Shown here piece after piece: positions 47,637-60,420 of a stretch of DNA of 64,000 nt (position 1 is the first letter of the stretch; every line of letters starts with the position of its first letter). Both the position numbers and the translations under genes were made by a program. Source of the DNA: Mycolicibacterium sp. GF69 (lineage in GTDB: Bacteria > Actinomycetota > Actinomycetes > Mycobacteriales > Mycobacteriaceae); the NCBI RefSeq assembly GCF_003284965.1, contig NZ_QMEW01000002.1:292116-356115 (forward strand), written 5' to 3'. The notes below the pieces were generated by a model. It did no database searches, was not told the origin of the DNA, and saw nothing but the letters and a program-made list of their open reading frames with translations.

Positions 47637-48770
47637 TCATTTTGCTGCCAGCTCCAGTGTCTGGCGGATGAGTTCGTACACCGCGTCGGTCTCCACCAGG
47701 AAGCCGTCGTGTCCGTAGATCGACTTCACGACTTCGAGTTTGGCGCAACCCGGCAACAACGCGGCCAACTCCTCCTGCAGACGCAGCGGGTAGAGCCGGT
47801 CCGAGGTGATGCCACCGACCACCGTGGGCACCCGGCAGCCGCGCAAGGCAGCCTCGATGCCGCCGCGGTTGCGGCCCACGTCGTGGCTCGACAGCGACTC
47901 GGTGAGCGTCACGTACGTGCCTGCGTCGAAGCGGGACACCAGCTTTCGGCCCTGGTGTTCCAGATAGCTCTGCACCGCGTAGCGACCGCCGGCCGTCGGG
48001 TCTTCGCCGTCCTGCGGATCGGCGCCGAACCGATTGTCGAGCTCGACCTCGCCGCGATACGTCAGGTGGGCGAACCGGCGCGCGATCTCCATGCCGAGGC
48101 CGGGGGACAGGCCGGTGCCGTAGTAGTCGCCGTTCTGCCAGTTCGGGTCGGCTTTGATCGCGGCGATCTGCGAACTCTGGGTGCCGATCTGGTCGGCGGT
48201 GGCCCGCGCGCCGACCGCGAGCACCAGCGCCGAGCGCACCTTGTCGGGATGTCCGATCATCCACTCCAACGCCCTGGCGCCGCCCATCGAGCCGCCGACC
48301 ACCGCGGCGACCTCGCTGATACCGAGGAACTCCAGCGCGGCGATGTCCGCTTCGACCTGATCCCGGATGGAGACGAGCGGAAATCGCGAGCCCCACGCCT
48401 TACCGTCCGGATGCAGCGAACTCGGGCCGGTCGAGCCGCGGCATCCGCCGAGCACATTGGTGGCCACCGCACACCAGCGGTCGGTGTCGATCGGGCCGCC
48501 CGGACCCGCCACGCCGTCCCACCAGCCCGGGGTCGGATGGTCCGGTCCTGCCGGGCCGGTGATGTGCGAATCGCCGGTCAGCGCGTGCAGCACCATCACC
48601 ACGTTGTCGCGGTTCGGCGACAGCTCACCCCAGCGCTGTACGGCGATCTGGACGTCGTCGATGACCGCGCCGTTCTCCAGCGTCAGTGATCCGATGTCGA
48701 CGACGCCGATCTCGCCTTCGGCGGGCAGGTTGAGCAGTGGCATGTCGGCTTCCACCTCAAAGACCGTCAT
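47637..48770 (-). CDS. metX: Homoserine O-acetyltransferase
   Basis: MetX (377 residues) acetylates homoserine with acetyl-CoA for methionine synthesis. It is an alpha/beta hydrolase fold with the nucleophile in [15 protein letters not shown] near residue 158, [14 protein letters not shown] and [27 protein letters not shown] upstream, and the His in [11 protein letters not shown] near residue 350. Its ATG overlaps the metY stop by one base. Confidence 0.93.
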   Translation of the reverse strand: MTVFEVEADMPLLNLPAEGEIGVVDIGSLTLENGAVIDDVQIAVQRWGELSPNRDNVVMVLHALTGDSHITGPAGPDHPTPGWWDGVAGPGGPIDTDRWCAVATNVLGGCRGSTGPSSLHPDGKAWGSRFPLVSIRDQVEADIAALEFLGISEVAAVVGGSMGGARALEWMIGHPDKVRSALVLAVGARATADQIGTQSSQIAAIKADPNWQNGDYYGTGLSPGLGMEIARRFAHLTYRGEVELDNRFGADPQDGEDPTAGGRYAVQSYLEHQGRKLVSRFDAGTYVTLTESLSSHDVGRNRGGIEAALRGCRVPTVVGGITSDRLYPLRLQEELAALLPGCAKLEVVKSIYGHDGFLVETDAVYELIRQTLELAAK

Positions 48771-50149
48771 CAGAACGCTGCCGTGGTTTTGGGGTCGCTC
48801 GCCCCCGCGGAGCTGAACGGCTTGGCGGCTGCGAAGCCCTGCTCCACATCCGCCAGGATGTCTTCGATGCCCTCGATGCCGACCGCCAGGCGCACCAGCC
48901 CCGGCGTGACACCGGTGGCCAACTGCTCCTCGGCAGACAGCTGTGCGTGGGTCGTCGACGCCGGGTGGATCACCAGCGACCGCACGTCGCCGATGTTGGC
49001 GACATGGCTGTGCAGCGTCAGCGCGTTGACGAAGGCCTTGCCCGCCTCCACGCCGCCGGCCAGCTCGAACGCGAGCACCGCGCCAGTCCCCCTGGGCGCC
49101 AACTTCTTTCCCAATTCGTACCACGGCGACGACGGCAGCCCGGCGTAGTTGACCGAGATGACGTCTTCGCGATCGGCCAGGTACTCGGCGACCTGCTGCG
49201 CGTTCTGCACATGACGCTCGACGCGCAGGCTCAGCGTTTCGACTCCCTGGGCCACCAGGAAGGCATTGAACGGTGACGCCGCCGAACCCAGGTCGCGCAG
49301 CAGTTGCACGCGCGCCTTGAGCGCATAGGCGGGCGGCCCCAGTTCGGCGAACACCACGCCGTGGTAGCTGGGGTCCGCTTCGGTGAAGCCCGGGAACTTT
49401 CCGTTGGTCCAGTCGAATGTGCCGCCGTCGACGATCACGCCCGCGATCGCCGCGCCGTGCCCGCCGAGGTACTTGGTGGCCGAGTGCACGACGATGTCGG
49501 CGCCGTAGCTCAGCGGCTGGATCAGGTACGGCGTGGCGATGGTGTTGTCGACGATCAGCGGCACCCCCGCGTCGTGGGCGACCGCGGCGACGTTCGGGAT
49601 GTCGAGGACGTCGATCTGCGGATTGGAGATCGTCTCGGCGAAGAACGCCTTGGTGTTCGGCCGGGCCGCGGCGCGCCACGAGTCGAGTTCGTCGGGATCC
49701 TCGACGAAGCTGACCTCAATGCCCAGTTTCGGCAGCGAGTAGTGGAACAGGTTGTAGGTGCCGCCGTACAGCCGAGGGCTGGACACGACGTGGTCGCCGG
49801 CGGCGGCGATGTTCAGGATCGCGAACGTCGACGCGGCCTGACCGGACGACAGGAACAGGGCGGCCACCCCGCCCTCGAGCGCAGCGACGCGCTGTTCGAC
49901 GACGTCCGTCGTCGGGTTCATGATCCGGGTGTAGATGTTGCCGGGCTCGGCGAGGCCGAACAGCGCCGCGGCGTGATCGGTGCTGTTGAACGTGTACGAC
50001 GTGGTCTGGTAGATCGGCAGCGCACGAGCGTTGGTCGCGCTGTCCGGGGTCTGGCCGGCGTGCACCTGTTTGGTCTCGAATGCCCAGTTTTCGGGGCGAG
50101 GCTCGTCGGAGCGACCATCGGGCGAAGTCGGATCATCTGACGCGCTCAT
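48770..50149 (-). CDS. metY: O-acetylhomoserine sulfhydrylase
   Basis: A 459-residue PLP enzyme that makes homocysteine from O-acetylhomoserine and sulphide (Rv3340, annotated metC/metY). The cofactor Lys lies in [17 protein letters not shown] near residue 228, with YTRIMNPT and [13 protein letters not shown] before it. The length and the sequence near [15 protein letters not shown] favour MetY over cystathionine gamma-synthase. It heads the operon and is preceded by the riboswitch; GGAGGT (50159-50164) is its ribosome site. Confidence 0.92.
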   Translation of the reverse strand: MSASDDPTSPDGRSDEPRPENWAFETKQVHAGQTPDSATNARALPIYQTTSYTFNSTDHAAALFGLAEPGNIYTRIMNPTTDVVEQRVAALEGGVAALFLSSGQAASTFAILNIAAAGDHVVSSPRLYGGTYNLFHYSLPKLGIEVSFVEDPDELDSWRAAARPNTKAFFAETISNPQIDVLDIPNVAAVAHDAGVPLIVDNTIATPYLIQPLSYGADIVVHSATKYLGGHGAAIAGVIVDGGTFDWTNGKFPGFTEADPSYHGVVFAELGPPAYALKARVQLLRDLGSAASPFNAFLVAQGVETLSLRVERHVQNAQQVAEYLADREDVISVNYAGLPSSPWYELGKKLAPRGTGAVLAFELAGGVEAGKAFVNALTLHSHVANIGDVRSLVIHPASTTHAQLSAEEQLATGVTPGLVRLAVGIEGIEDILADVEQGFAAAKPFSSAGASDPKTTAAF

Positions 50150-50185
50150 GCGGAACGGACCTCCATCTGTCTCTGGGGGCCCGTG

Positions 50186-50314
50186 TCAACGGACCCGCGC
50201 TTGCCGGCACCCGCTCGTTAGCGGTTACTCAACCTGGTCATCACCCGGGGCACCCCACCGCGGTTGGAGGGTTGCCGGCCAGCAAGCCGGGGCTTGTCGC
50301 TGGCGCTCATGACC
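50186..50314 (-). ncRNA. SAM-IV riboswitch
   Basis: Read on the minus strand, the sequence runs GGTCATGAGCGCCAGCG, AAGCCCCGGCTTGCTGG, CCGGCAACCCTCCAACCGCG, GTGGGGTGCCCCGGGTGATG, ACCAGGTTGAGTA and GGCAAGCGCGGGTC in order. These blocks match the actinobacterial SAM-IV aptamer as I recall it, including the GGCAAGCGCGGGTC 3' segment. It lies directly before metY and should switch the operon off when SAM is plentiful. A hairpin, GGGTCCGT pairing with ACGGGCCC (50175-50194), overlaps its 3' end and has no T-run, so control may act at translation. Confidence 0.9.
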
Positions 50315-50500
50315 GTTGAGAAGCGTATCTCACGTCCCCGGCGTCGTGCCAGCGAGGCATCGCGGCGACGCTCGCGTCAACCTACTGACCGGTAGCGGAT
50401 CACGCCCCCTGCCGCCGGACCCCCTGGCTCACACAGAGCCTCCGGTACGGGGCAATACTGGTAGTCGACTGACCGACTAGCGAGCCGGGAGAACCCCACA
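50315..50500. other. Divergent intergenic region between the riboswitch and icd2
   Basis: No coding region is seen. It should contain the metY promoter on the minus strand and the icd2 promoter on the plus strand, with an AATACT hexamer near 50454-50459 as a candidate -10 for icd2. Confidence 0.4.
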
Positions 50501-52767
<2,267 letters not shown>

Positions 52768-52771
<4 letters not shown>

Positions 52772-53700
52772 CCGCCGAGCGCCTCCCTAGGGGGATCTTC
52801 TCGGGCTGGCGACGCGTAACGATCGACGAAGTCGACGATCAGGTCGGCGACGCGCTGCGGTGCCTCGAACATCGGGATGTGGCCGACGTCGTCGAGGTGC
52901 GTGATCGTCGTGCTCTCCGGCAGATGCTGGGTGAAATGGCGGGTGAACCGCGGATGCGGCAGCACGCGATCCTTCTCGCAGATCACCAGGTGGGTCGGGC
53001 ACTGGGCTTCGGCCAATTCCAGCAGGCCCGGCGTCAGCAGCGACTTCACCAGCAGCTGGTAGTAGGCGGGGCAGTGGGTGACGTCGTCGATGATGTCGAC
53101 GAGGTCGTCGTCGGACAGTCGGTCCGGGCTGGCGCTGATCGGGAAGTGGGCGAGGTATCGGGTAAACGGCAACTTCAGGACCTGTTGCCGGAAAGCGAGC
53201 GTGAACAGCCATACCGGGAAGCCGGCCAGGAACTTGCCGACGATCTCGAACTTGGCGGGTGTGTACCGACTCCAGCCGCCCGCCGGGGCGATACCGGTCA
53301 GCGTGCGGGCCCTGCCGCGGCGTTGCAACTCGAAGGCCACCCAGCCGCCGAGCGAGTTGCCGACGATGTGTGCGGTGTCCCAGCCGAGCGCATCGAGCCT
53401 GCGTTCCATGTCGTCGGCCAACTCGGCGGTGTCGAGGAAGCGGTGCCCCTTCACGCCGCCGTTGTGCCCGGGCATGGTGGGGGCGTACACCTCGTAGCGG
53501 CCGGCGGCCCGAGCCGACGGGTCGGCGACATCGAGTGAAGCCGACGGGTCGGCGACATCAAGTGCAGCCGACGGGTCGGCGGGATCCATTCCAGCAATCA
53601 GCGGGACGACCTTTTTCCACACGTTCTGCGACATCATGAACGGGTGTAGCAAAAGGATGGGCTCGCCAGTGCCGACGTGGATCGGTGCGCGCTCGGTCAT
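52768..53700 (-). CDS. Alpha/beta hydrolase
   Basis: A 310-residue hydrolase resembling Rv3338 by position. The nucleophile lies in IVGNSLGGWVAFELQ near residue 116, the acid in CEKDRVLPHP near 245 and the His in DDVGHIPMFEAPQRV near 272. The stretch between residues about 38 and 65 consists of a 9-residue repeat (ADPSAALDV, ADPSASLDV, ADPSARAAG). The ATG at 53700 follows TAATGT (53708-53713) by 7 bases, favouring it over the TTG one codon upstream. Confidence 0.82.
53513..53580. repeat. 27-bp in-frame tandem repeat
   Basis: Units at 53513-53539 and 53540-53566 differ at only two positions, and a third partial copy runs to 53580. They encode the repeated ADPSA.LDV peptide of the hydrolase. 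Confidence 0.85.
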
Positions 53701-53768
53701 CAACCCGACATTAAGGCGATACCGGCGGTACCGTCAAGCGCATTCGGCCGTTGGATAACCTGCCTGCC

Positions 53769-55597
<1,829 letters not shown>

Positions 55598-55615
55598 AGC
55601 GTTTGGGAGGCTCTC

Positions 55616-56677
55616 ATGGCACCGGCGGAGCCGGATCGGGAATCGAAGCCGACCGAGGAGCAGGACAAGCCGGGGTTCGTCGACCGGCTGCGCACGCGGT
55701 ACGTCTGGTTCGACCACATCATGCGGGCCCAGGAGCGCTATAAGGACAGCAAGGGCGACTTCTACGCCGCAGGCATCACCTACTTCACGGTCTTCGCCAT
55801 GTTCCCGCTGCTGATGGTCGGATTCGCCATCGCCGGTTTCGTCCTGGTCAGCCAACCCGAGCTGCTCGCCGAGATACAGGACCGGATCAGGACGTCGGTG
55901 TCCGGGAACGTGGCGACCCAGCTGGTCGAGCTGATGGACTCGGCGATCGAGTCCCGGACATCGGTCGGGGTCATCGGGCTGCTCACCGCGGCGTGGGCCG
56001 GGCTCGGCTGGATGGCCAACCTGCGTGAGGCGCTGAGCCAGATGTGGGGCCTGTCGCGCCGCGACCCCCCGGGCTTCCTGCGCACCAAGCTGTCGGACCT
56101 CGTCGCCATCGCCGGCCTTTTCCTCGCGATCGCCCTCACCGTCGCCTTGACCGTCGTGAGCAGCTCCGGGTTGGCCAGGAAGGCAGCGGAATGGCTTGGG
56201 CTGGAGGACGTTCCAGGTATGAGCATCCTGCTTCGCGTGGTGTCGCTGACGGTCTCGGTGCTGATCGCCTGGCTGCTGTTCACCTGGATCATCGCTCGAC
56301 TGCCCCGCGAGTCGATCAGCTTCCGCTCCGCGCTGCGGGCGGGTTTGTTCGCCGCGGTGAGTTTCGAGGTTTTCAAGCAGGTGGCCTCGATCTATCTGCG
56401 ATCGGTCGTGAACGGACCCGCCGGGGCCACGTTCGGTCCGGTGCTGGGGCTGATGGTGTTCGCCTACATCACCGCCCGGCTGATCCTGTTCGCGACGGCG
56501 TGGGCGGCGACGGCGAAAGAGAACGTGGAGGCCGCACCCGTCGACCCGCCCGGGCTGGCGCAGATCGCCCCGCGGGTGCAGGTGCACGAAGGTGTCGGTG
56601 TCGGCGGGCTGCTGACCGCTGCCGCAGCGGGAGCGCTTGGCGCGCTCGGGGTTTCGCGTATGCGCCGGCGTCAGTGA
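55616..56677 (+). CDS. YihY/UPF0761 family inner-membrane protein (Rv3335c-like)
   Basis: A 353-residue protein with about six membrane helices between residues 45 and 305 and the family's GDFYAAGITYFTVFAMFPLLMVG start and GPAGATFGPVLGLMVFAYITARLILFATAWAA end. The C-terminal 40 residues are cytoplasmic and carry another short hydrophobic stretch. Function is unknown. Good ribosome site GGGAGG. It ends 7 bases inside the convergent exporter gene. Confidence 0.88.
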   Translation: MAPAEPDRESKPTEEQDKPGFVDRLRTRYVWFDHIMRAQERYKDSKGDFYAAGITYFTVFAMFPLLMVGFAIAGFVLVSQPELLAEIQDRIRTSVSGNVATQLVELMDSAIESRTSVGVIGLLTAAWAGLGWMANLREALSQMWGLSRRDPPGFLRTKLSDLVAIAGLFLAIALTVALTVVSSSGLARKAAEWLGLEDVPGMSILLRVVSLTVSVLIAWLLFTWIIARLPRESISFRSALRAGLFAAVSFEVFKQVASIYLRSVVNGPAGATFGPVLGLMVFAYITARLILFATAWAATAKENVEAAPVDPPGLAQIAPRVQVHEGVGVGGLLTAAAAGALGALGVSRMRRRQ

Positions 56678-56994
56678 CCTTGGCTGACCACTTGCAGGCC
56701 GATCACGCAGCCGATGATGCCCAGTAGCAACGCCACCTTGATCACCGAGGCGCTTTCCTGGCCGGTGACCAGCGCGTAAATGACCGTGAGTGCCGCGCCG
56801 ACACCCACCCACACCGCGTAACCGGTGCCGACGGGCAGATCGCGCAGTGCGATTCCCAAGCCGCCCATCGAGATGATCAGTGCCACAACGAAAACCGCTA
56901 TCGGTACGGGACGGGTGAAGCCTTCGGACTTGCTGAGCGCGACCGCCCACACCGACTCGAACGCACCAGAGACTATGAGGATGAGCCAAGCCAT
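56671..56994 (-). CDS. gdx: Guanidinium exporter, SMR family (Gdx/SugE)
   Basis: A 107-residue four-helix proton antiporter. Residues of the Gdx substrate site are all present at the expected numbers: Glu13, Trp16, Ser42, Tyr59 and Trp62, and the loop SKSEGFTRP matches the Gdx/SugE signature rather than EmrE-type drug pumps. Together with the guanidine-III riboswitch upstream this supports export of guanidinium. GGAGGTG lies 4-5 bases before the ATG, right after the riboswitch. Confidence 0.88.
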   Translation of the reverse strand: MAWLILIVSGAFESVWAVALSKSEGFTRPVPIAVFVVALIISMGGLGIALRDLPVGTGYAVWVGVGAALTVIYALVTGQESASVIKVALLLGIIGCVIGLQVVSQGH

Positions 56995-57009
56995 GTAACA
57001 CCTCCACAC

Positions 57010-57051
57010 ACGCCGTCTTGTCGCTGGCCGGGTACGGCGTCCCTCGTCCGG
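57010..57051 (-). ncRNA. Guanidine-III riboswitch (ykkC-III)
   Basis: On the minus strand the 42 bases read CCGGACGAGGGACGCCGTAC then CCGGCCAGCGACAAGACGGC then GT. This matches the guanidine-III core CCGGACGAGG...GCCGUACCCGG...GACAAGACGGC almost base for base, including the pseudoknot halves ACGCCGT and ACGGCGT. It ends about 15 bases before the gdx ATG, so ligand binding probably exposes the ribosome site. Part of it lies in the 5' region of the divergent nitronate-monooxygenase-like gene. Confidence 0.93.
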
Positions 57052-57101
57052 TGTCACCTGCTGACGCTTACGACGCTAGCAAACGAGTAACGTCGCGACC
57101 C

Positions 57102-58046
57102 GTGCCTCTGTCGACGCCGTGGTCCCGCGAGATGGGTCTGCAAGTACCGATCGTCAACGCCCCGATGGGCGGTACCGCCGGGGGTGCCCTGGCGGCTGCG
57201 GTGTCGCGCGCGGGCGGGCTCGGCATGATCGGGATGGGTAGTTCGGCGACCGCCGCGAAGCTGTCGGCCGAACTACCCCACGTTGCCGGGCTTCGCTTCG
57301 GAATCGGTCTCGTGCATTGGGTGATGATGGCCGAGCCCGAACTGCTCGAGGTCGCACTCGCCGCGAGACCGGCCCTGCTCTCGGTCAGCTTCGGCGAGGA
57401 CTGGTCGTGGGTGAGCCGGGCGCATGACGCCGGTGTTCCGGCGGCCGCGCAGGTGGCCGACGTGGCGGGGGCGCGACGAGCCGCAGACGCCGGGGTCGAT
57501 GTACTCGTGGCGCGGGGTGCCGAAGGCGGCGGGCACGGCGAGCCGCGCGTCGGCACCCTGCCGTTGCTCACCGAGGTACTCGACGCAGTGGACGTGCCGG
57601 TGCTGGGGGCCGGTGGTATCGCCTCGGCCCGCGGCCTGGCCGCGGTGCTCGCCGCCGGTGCGTCCGGGGCTTGGCTGGGCACGGTGTTCAGCACCTGCAC
57701 CGAGGCCGCGACCTCGGCGGCGACGCGAGACATGCTGCTGGCCGCCTCCGGCGACGACACGGTGACGACCCGGGTGTTCGATGTTGCGCAGCAATACCCT
57801 TGGCCTACAACGCTTCCCGAACGTGTACTGCACAACGATTTCGTCGGGCGGTTCGACGGCCGCGAAGACCTGGTGGGCACCGAAGCGCGGGCTGAGCTCG
57901 CCGCGGCCGCGGCTGCCGAGGATTACCGGGTGGCGCCCGTCAACGCCGGGCAAGGCGTCGGCATGGTCCGCGAATCGCGATCTGCGGCAGAGGTCATCGA
58001 ACGGCTCTGCGTCGGGGCCGAGCAGCTGTTGGGTCGGTGGGCCTAG
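57102..58046 (+). CDS. Nitronate monooxygenase / 2-nitropropane dioxygenase-like flavoprotein
   Basis: A 314-residue FMN TIM-barrel protein. [30 protein letters not shown] opens the fold, followed by a GAEGGGH motif near residue 143 (catalytic His region) and the phosphate loop [30 protein letters not shown]. It could oxidise nitronates, but many relatives are enoyl reductase-like and the substrate is unknown. The GTG at 57102 lies 8 bases after TAACGT (57088-57093); an ATG at 57018 falls within the riboswitch region and is rejected. Confidence 0.84.
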   Translation: MPLSTPWSREMGLQVPIVNAPMGGTAGGALAAAVSRAGGLGMIGMGSSATAAKLSAELPHVAGLRFGIGLVHWVMMAEPELLEVALAARPALLSVSFGEDWSWVSRAHDAGVPAAAQVADVAGARRAADAGVDVLVARGAEGGGHGEPRVGTLPLLTEVLDAVDVPVLGAGGIASARGLAAVLAAGASGAWLGTVFSTCTEAATSAATRDMLLAASGDDTVTTRVFDVAQQYPWPTTLPERVLHNDFVGRFDGREDLVGTEARAELAAAAAAEDYRVAPVNAGQGVGMVRESRSAAEVIERLCVGAEQLLGRWA

Positions 58047-59263
58047 ATCGTCGGCCGGCGGTTCAGCGACCGGGCACCCATGATGAGCGAGAACACGATC
58101 ACGCTGCCGACGACCGCGACGCCCACCCGCACCGGCAGGGCGTCCACATCCGAGATCATCGGGGCGGCGTTCACTGCGGGGTTGGCGGCGTCATCTGACT
58201 TCCGCCCCGTCAGCGACGGATCGGGTTCGATAAGTGTGCCGACGCTGGTGCCCGGGGCCGTGGCGAAGCCGTAGTCCAGCAGATGCGCGGCCTGCTCCCA
58301 CGGCGCGATCGGCTGGCGGGTGCCCTTCAGCAGGACGGCAACCAGCCGGCGGCCGTCACGCTCGGCCGCGCCGACGAACGTCTGGCCGGCGTCGTCGGTG
58401 TAGCCGGTCTTGCCGCCCATCGCGCCCGGATAGTTGAGCAGCAACTTGTTGTCGTTCTCGATCGGATAGCCGACGTCGCCGCGGCCGGGGAAGTCGAACG
58501 AGCGGGTCGCCACCACGTCGGCGAAGATCGGGTTGCGCCAGGCGTAGCGGTAGAACAGCGCCATGTCATAGGCCGAGGTGCTCATCCCGGGCCCGTCGAG
58601 GCCGGATGGTGTCGCGACCCGCGTGTCGAGGCCGCCCAGTTTGCGGGCCAGGTCGTTGAGCTTGCTCAGCGTGGCGTCCCAGCCGCCGAGTTGCCGCGCC
58701 AGCGCATAGGCCGCGTCGTTGCCCGAGTACATGAGCAGCCCGTGCAGCAGGTCGTTGATCGAGTAGTGGCCGTCCTCGCCCACCCCGACCTTGGTGCCCT
58801 CCTGGGCGGCGTCGTCGGCCGTGCCCGCGACCACCTTGTGAATTGGTAGGTCCTTGATCGCCTGCATGGCGACCAGGACCTTGACGATGCTGGCGGGCCG
58901 GTGCCGCCCGTGCGGGTCCTTGGCGGCGATGACGTCGCCGGTGTCGAGGTCGGCGACGACCCACGCCTCGGCGGAGATGTCGTTCGGCAGTGGCGGCGTC
59001 CCCGGTGCGGTGATGATGCCGCAGCCGGACAACTTCTCGCCGCCGAGCGGCGTCGCGGGTACGGGCAGTGGAGCGGGCGGCGCGTCACCGGGTTTGGGCA
59101 CCTCGGAGGCGTCAACCGCGGGCGGGGTCACCTCGCGGTACGGGCACGCGCTGGCTTCTGGCGCCGCGGGCGGCTGCGCGCTTGCCACCGCCGGCGCCGC
59201 CGCCACGAACAAGGCCGCGGCCAGCACCGCGGCGCGCTGCAATGGGATCCGATACTTCGCCAT
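58043..59263 (-). CDS. dacB1: D-alanyl-D-alanine carboxypeptidase
   Basis: A 406-residue penicillin-binding peptidase trimming the terminal D-Ala of peptidoglycan stems (Rv3330 type). Signal peptide residues 1-29 ending ASA, a Pro-rich linker, then the active-site triad Ser125-x-x-Lys128 (SIVK), Ser180-Gly-Asn182 and Lys285-Thr-Gly287. A C-terminal helix near residues 378-395 anchors it in the membrane. A TAATCT -10 lies at 59273-59278, 9 bases before the ATG. It ends overlapping the convergent monooxygenase stop by 4 bases. Confidence 0.93.
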   Translation of the reverse strand: MAKYRIPLQRAAVLAAALFVAAAPAVASAQPPAAPEASACPYREVTPPAVDASEVPKPGDAPPAPLPVPATPLGGEKLSGCGIITAPGTPPLPNDISAEAWVVADLDTGDVIAAKDPHGRHRPASIVKVLVAMQAIKDLPIHKVVAGTADDAAQEGTKVGVGEDGHYSINDLLHGLLMYSGNDAAYALARQLGGWDATLSKLNDLARKLGGLDTRVATPSGLDGPGMSTSAYDMALFYRYAWRNPIFADVVATRSFDFPGRGDVGYPIENDNKLLLNYPGAMGGKTGYTDDAGQTFVGAAERDGRRLVAVLLKGTRQPIAPWEQAAHLLDYGFATAPGTSVGTLIEPDPSLTGRKSDDAANPAVNAAPMISDVDALPVRVGVAVVGSVIVFSLIMGARSLNRRPTI

Positions 59264-59351
59264 CGTGAGCGCAGATTAGGCCTCGAGGGAGGCGATGCCA
59301 CGGAGGCGCGCTGTGACTGGTGTTACTTAAGTTTCTCTTGTGGCGTTTGCT
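59264..59351 (-). promoter_or_regulatory. dacB1 promoter region
   Basis: The 88 bases between dacB1 and the upstream gene contain TAATCT at 59273-59278 on the minus strand, a good -10 with a very short leader. The stretch GTTACTTAAGTTTCTC at 59321-59336 is notably AT-rich for this genome and may also serve the end of the upstream transcript. Confidence 0.4.
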
Positions 59352-60368
59352 TCACGGCAGGGACAGCGCGGCGAGGTCGGCATGCGCGACTGCCGGGAAG
59401 CCGATGCTGCCCATCCAAAGTCGCCCGTTGGCCTCGACCAGGCCGGTGACCATGCCGAACTGTGGATGCTCGGTGCGAATGCCCGCGACGACGTCGCCGC
59501 TGTCGGGGTCGAACGCCACCGCCCACACCTCGGGCTTGATCTGGGGTTGCAACTTGTCGGGCAGCTTCCACAACAACTTGCGCAGCGCCGGCCAGCGCGG
59601 GGCCAGCCATTCGGCGGCGGCGTTGAGCGGTGAGACCATCGCGCACCAGATACGGCCGTCGGCGCCGGTGGACAGGTTGTCGGGGTGGCCGGGCAGGTTC
59701 TCCCGCAGCGGTGTCACCGACCCGGCGCGCTCACCGGTCAGCCAGTACTTCGACAACCGTCGTCCCATCGTCTCGGCGAACACCAGCGCCGACCCGTCGG
59801 CGGTCGGGGTCACGCCGTTGGCGAAGTACAGACCGGCCACCGCGGTGAGCACGGTGCCGCCGGCGTCGCGCCGGAACAGGCTGCCGCGCGGGCGCGCCTC
59901 CATCACGGCCCCCTTGAAGTTGGCGTAGTCGAAGGCGCTCGTCGATTCGGTGAAATAGATTGTGCCGTCCGGTGATTGGGTGACGTTCGAACAGAACATC
60001 AGACGCCGATCGTCGACTTCGGCGACGAGCGTGTCCAGCGCACCGCTGACCGGATCGAGGGACAGCAGTCCACCGGGGCTGGTGCACACCAGTATTCGGC
60101 CGTCGTGCGCCACCTGCATGCCCAGCGGTCGACCTGCGGTGGTGGCGACCACCACCGGGTCGCCGCCGGTGGGCGGGATCCGCAGGATGCGACCGTCGAT
60201 GAGGCCGGTCCACAGGGCGCCGTCGGCGTCGACGACCACATCCTCGGGCGCCTCTCCGGGCAGCGGCACGACGGCCAGGTCGGCTCGCGGCAGATTGGGC
60301 AGCGGTTCGACGGGCGGCGGTTGCCAGCGGACGGGATCGATCGGCGGCTTGGGTGACGGCGTCGGCAC
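59352..60368 (-). CDS. SMP-30/gluconolactonase/strictosidine synthase-like beta-propeller protein
   Basis: A 338-residue six-bladed propeller. Residues GEAPEDVVVDADGALWTGLIDGRI, RPLGMQVAHDGRILVCTSPGGLLSLD and FTESTSAFDY with ANGVTPTADGSALVFAET match the strictosidine-synthase-like branch (family PF03088), suggesting a lactonase or arylesterase-like enzyme. No signal peptide is present. The substrate is unknown. It starts with GTG and lies 53 bases downstream of the aminotransferase stop, possibly in its operon. Confidence 0.82.
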   Translation of the reverse strand: MPTPSPKPPIDPVRWQPPPVEPLPNLPRADLAVVPLPGEAPEDVVVDADGALWTGLIDGRILRIPPTGGDPVVVATTAGRPLGMQVAHDGRILVCTSPGGLLSLDPVSGALDTLVAEVDDRRLMFCSNVTQSPDGTIYFTESTSAFDYANFKGAVMEARPRGSLFRRDAGGTVLTAVAGLYFANGVTPTADGSALVFAETMGRRLSKYWLTGERAGSVTPLRENLPGHPDNLSTGADGRIWCAMVSPLNAAAEWLAPRWPALRKLLWKLPDKLQPQIKPEVWAVAFDPDSGDVVAGIRTEHPQFGMVTGLVEANGRLWMGSIGFPAVAHADLAALSLP

Positions 60369-60420
60369 CCGACCGACGCTACGCCAGTCGAACGAGAGAC
60401 GCCGTCGAGCTGCCGTCGCC

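Noticed and set aside
47637..49679. Long minus-strand frame extending metX upstream
   Set aside because: The extension is Arg-rich off-frame sequence inside metY; MetX starts at 48770.
57018..57101. N-terminal extension of the nitronate monooxygenase-like protein
   Set aside because: It coincides with the guanidine-III riboswitch on the other strand and is unlike the family start; GTG 57102 follows a -10.
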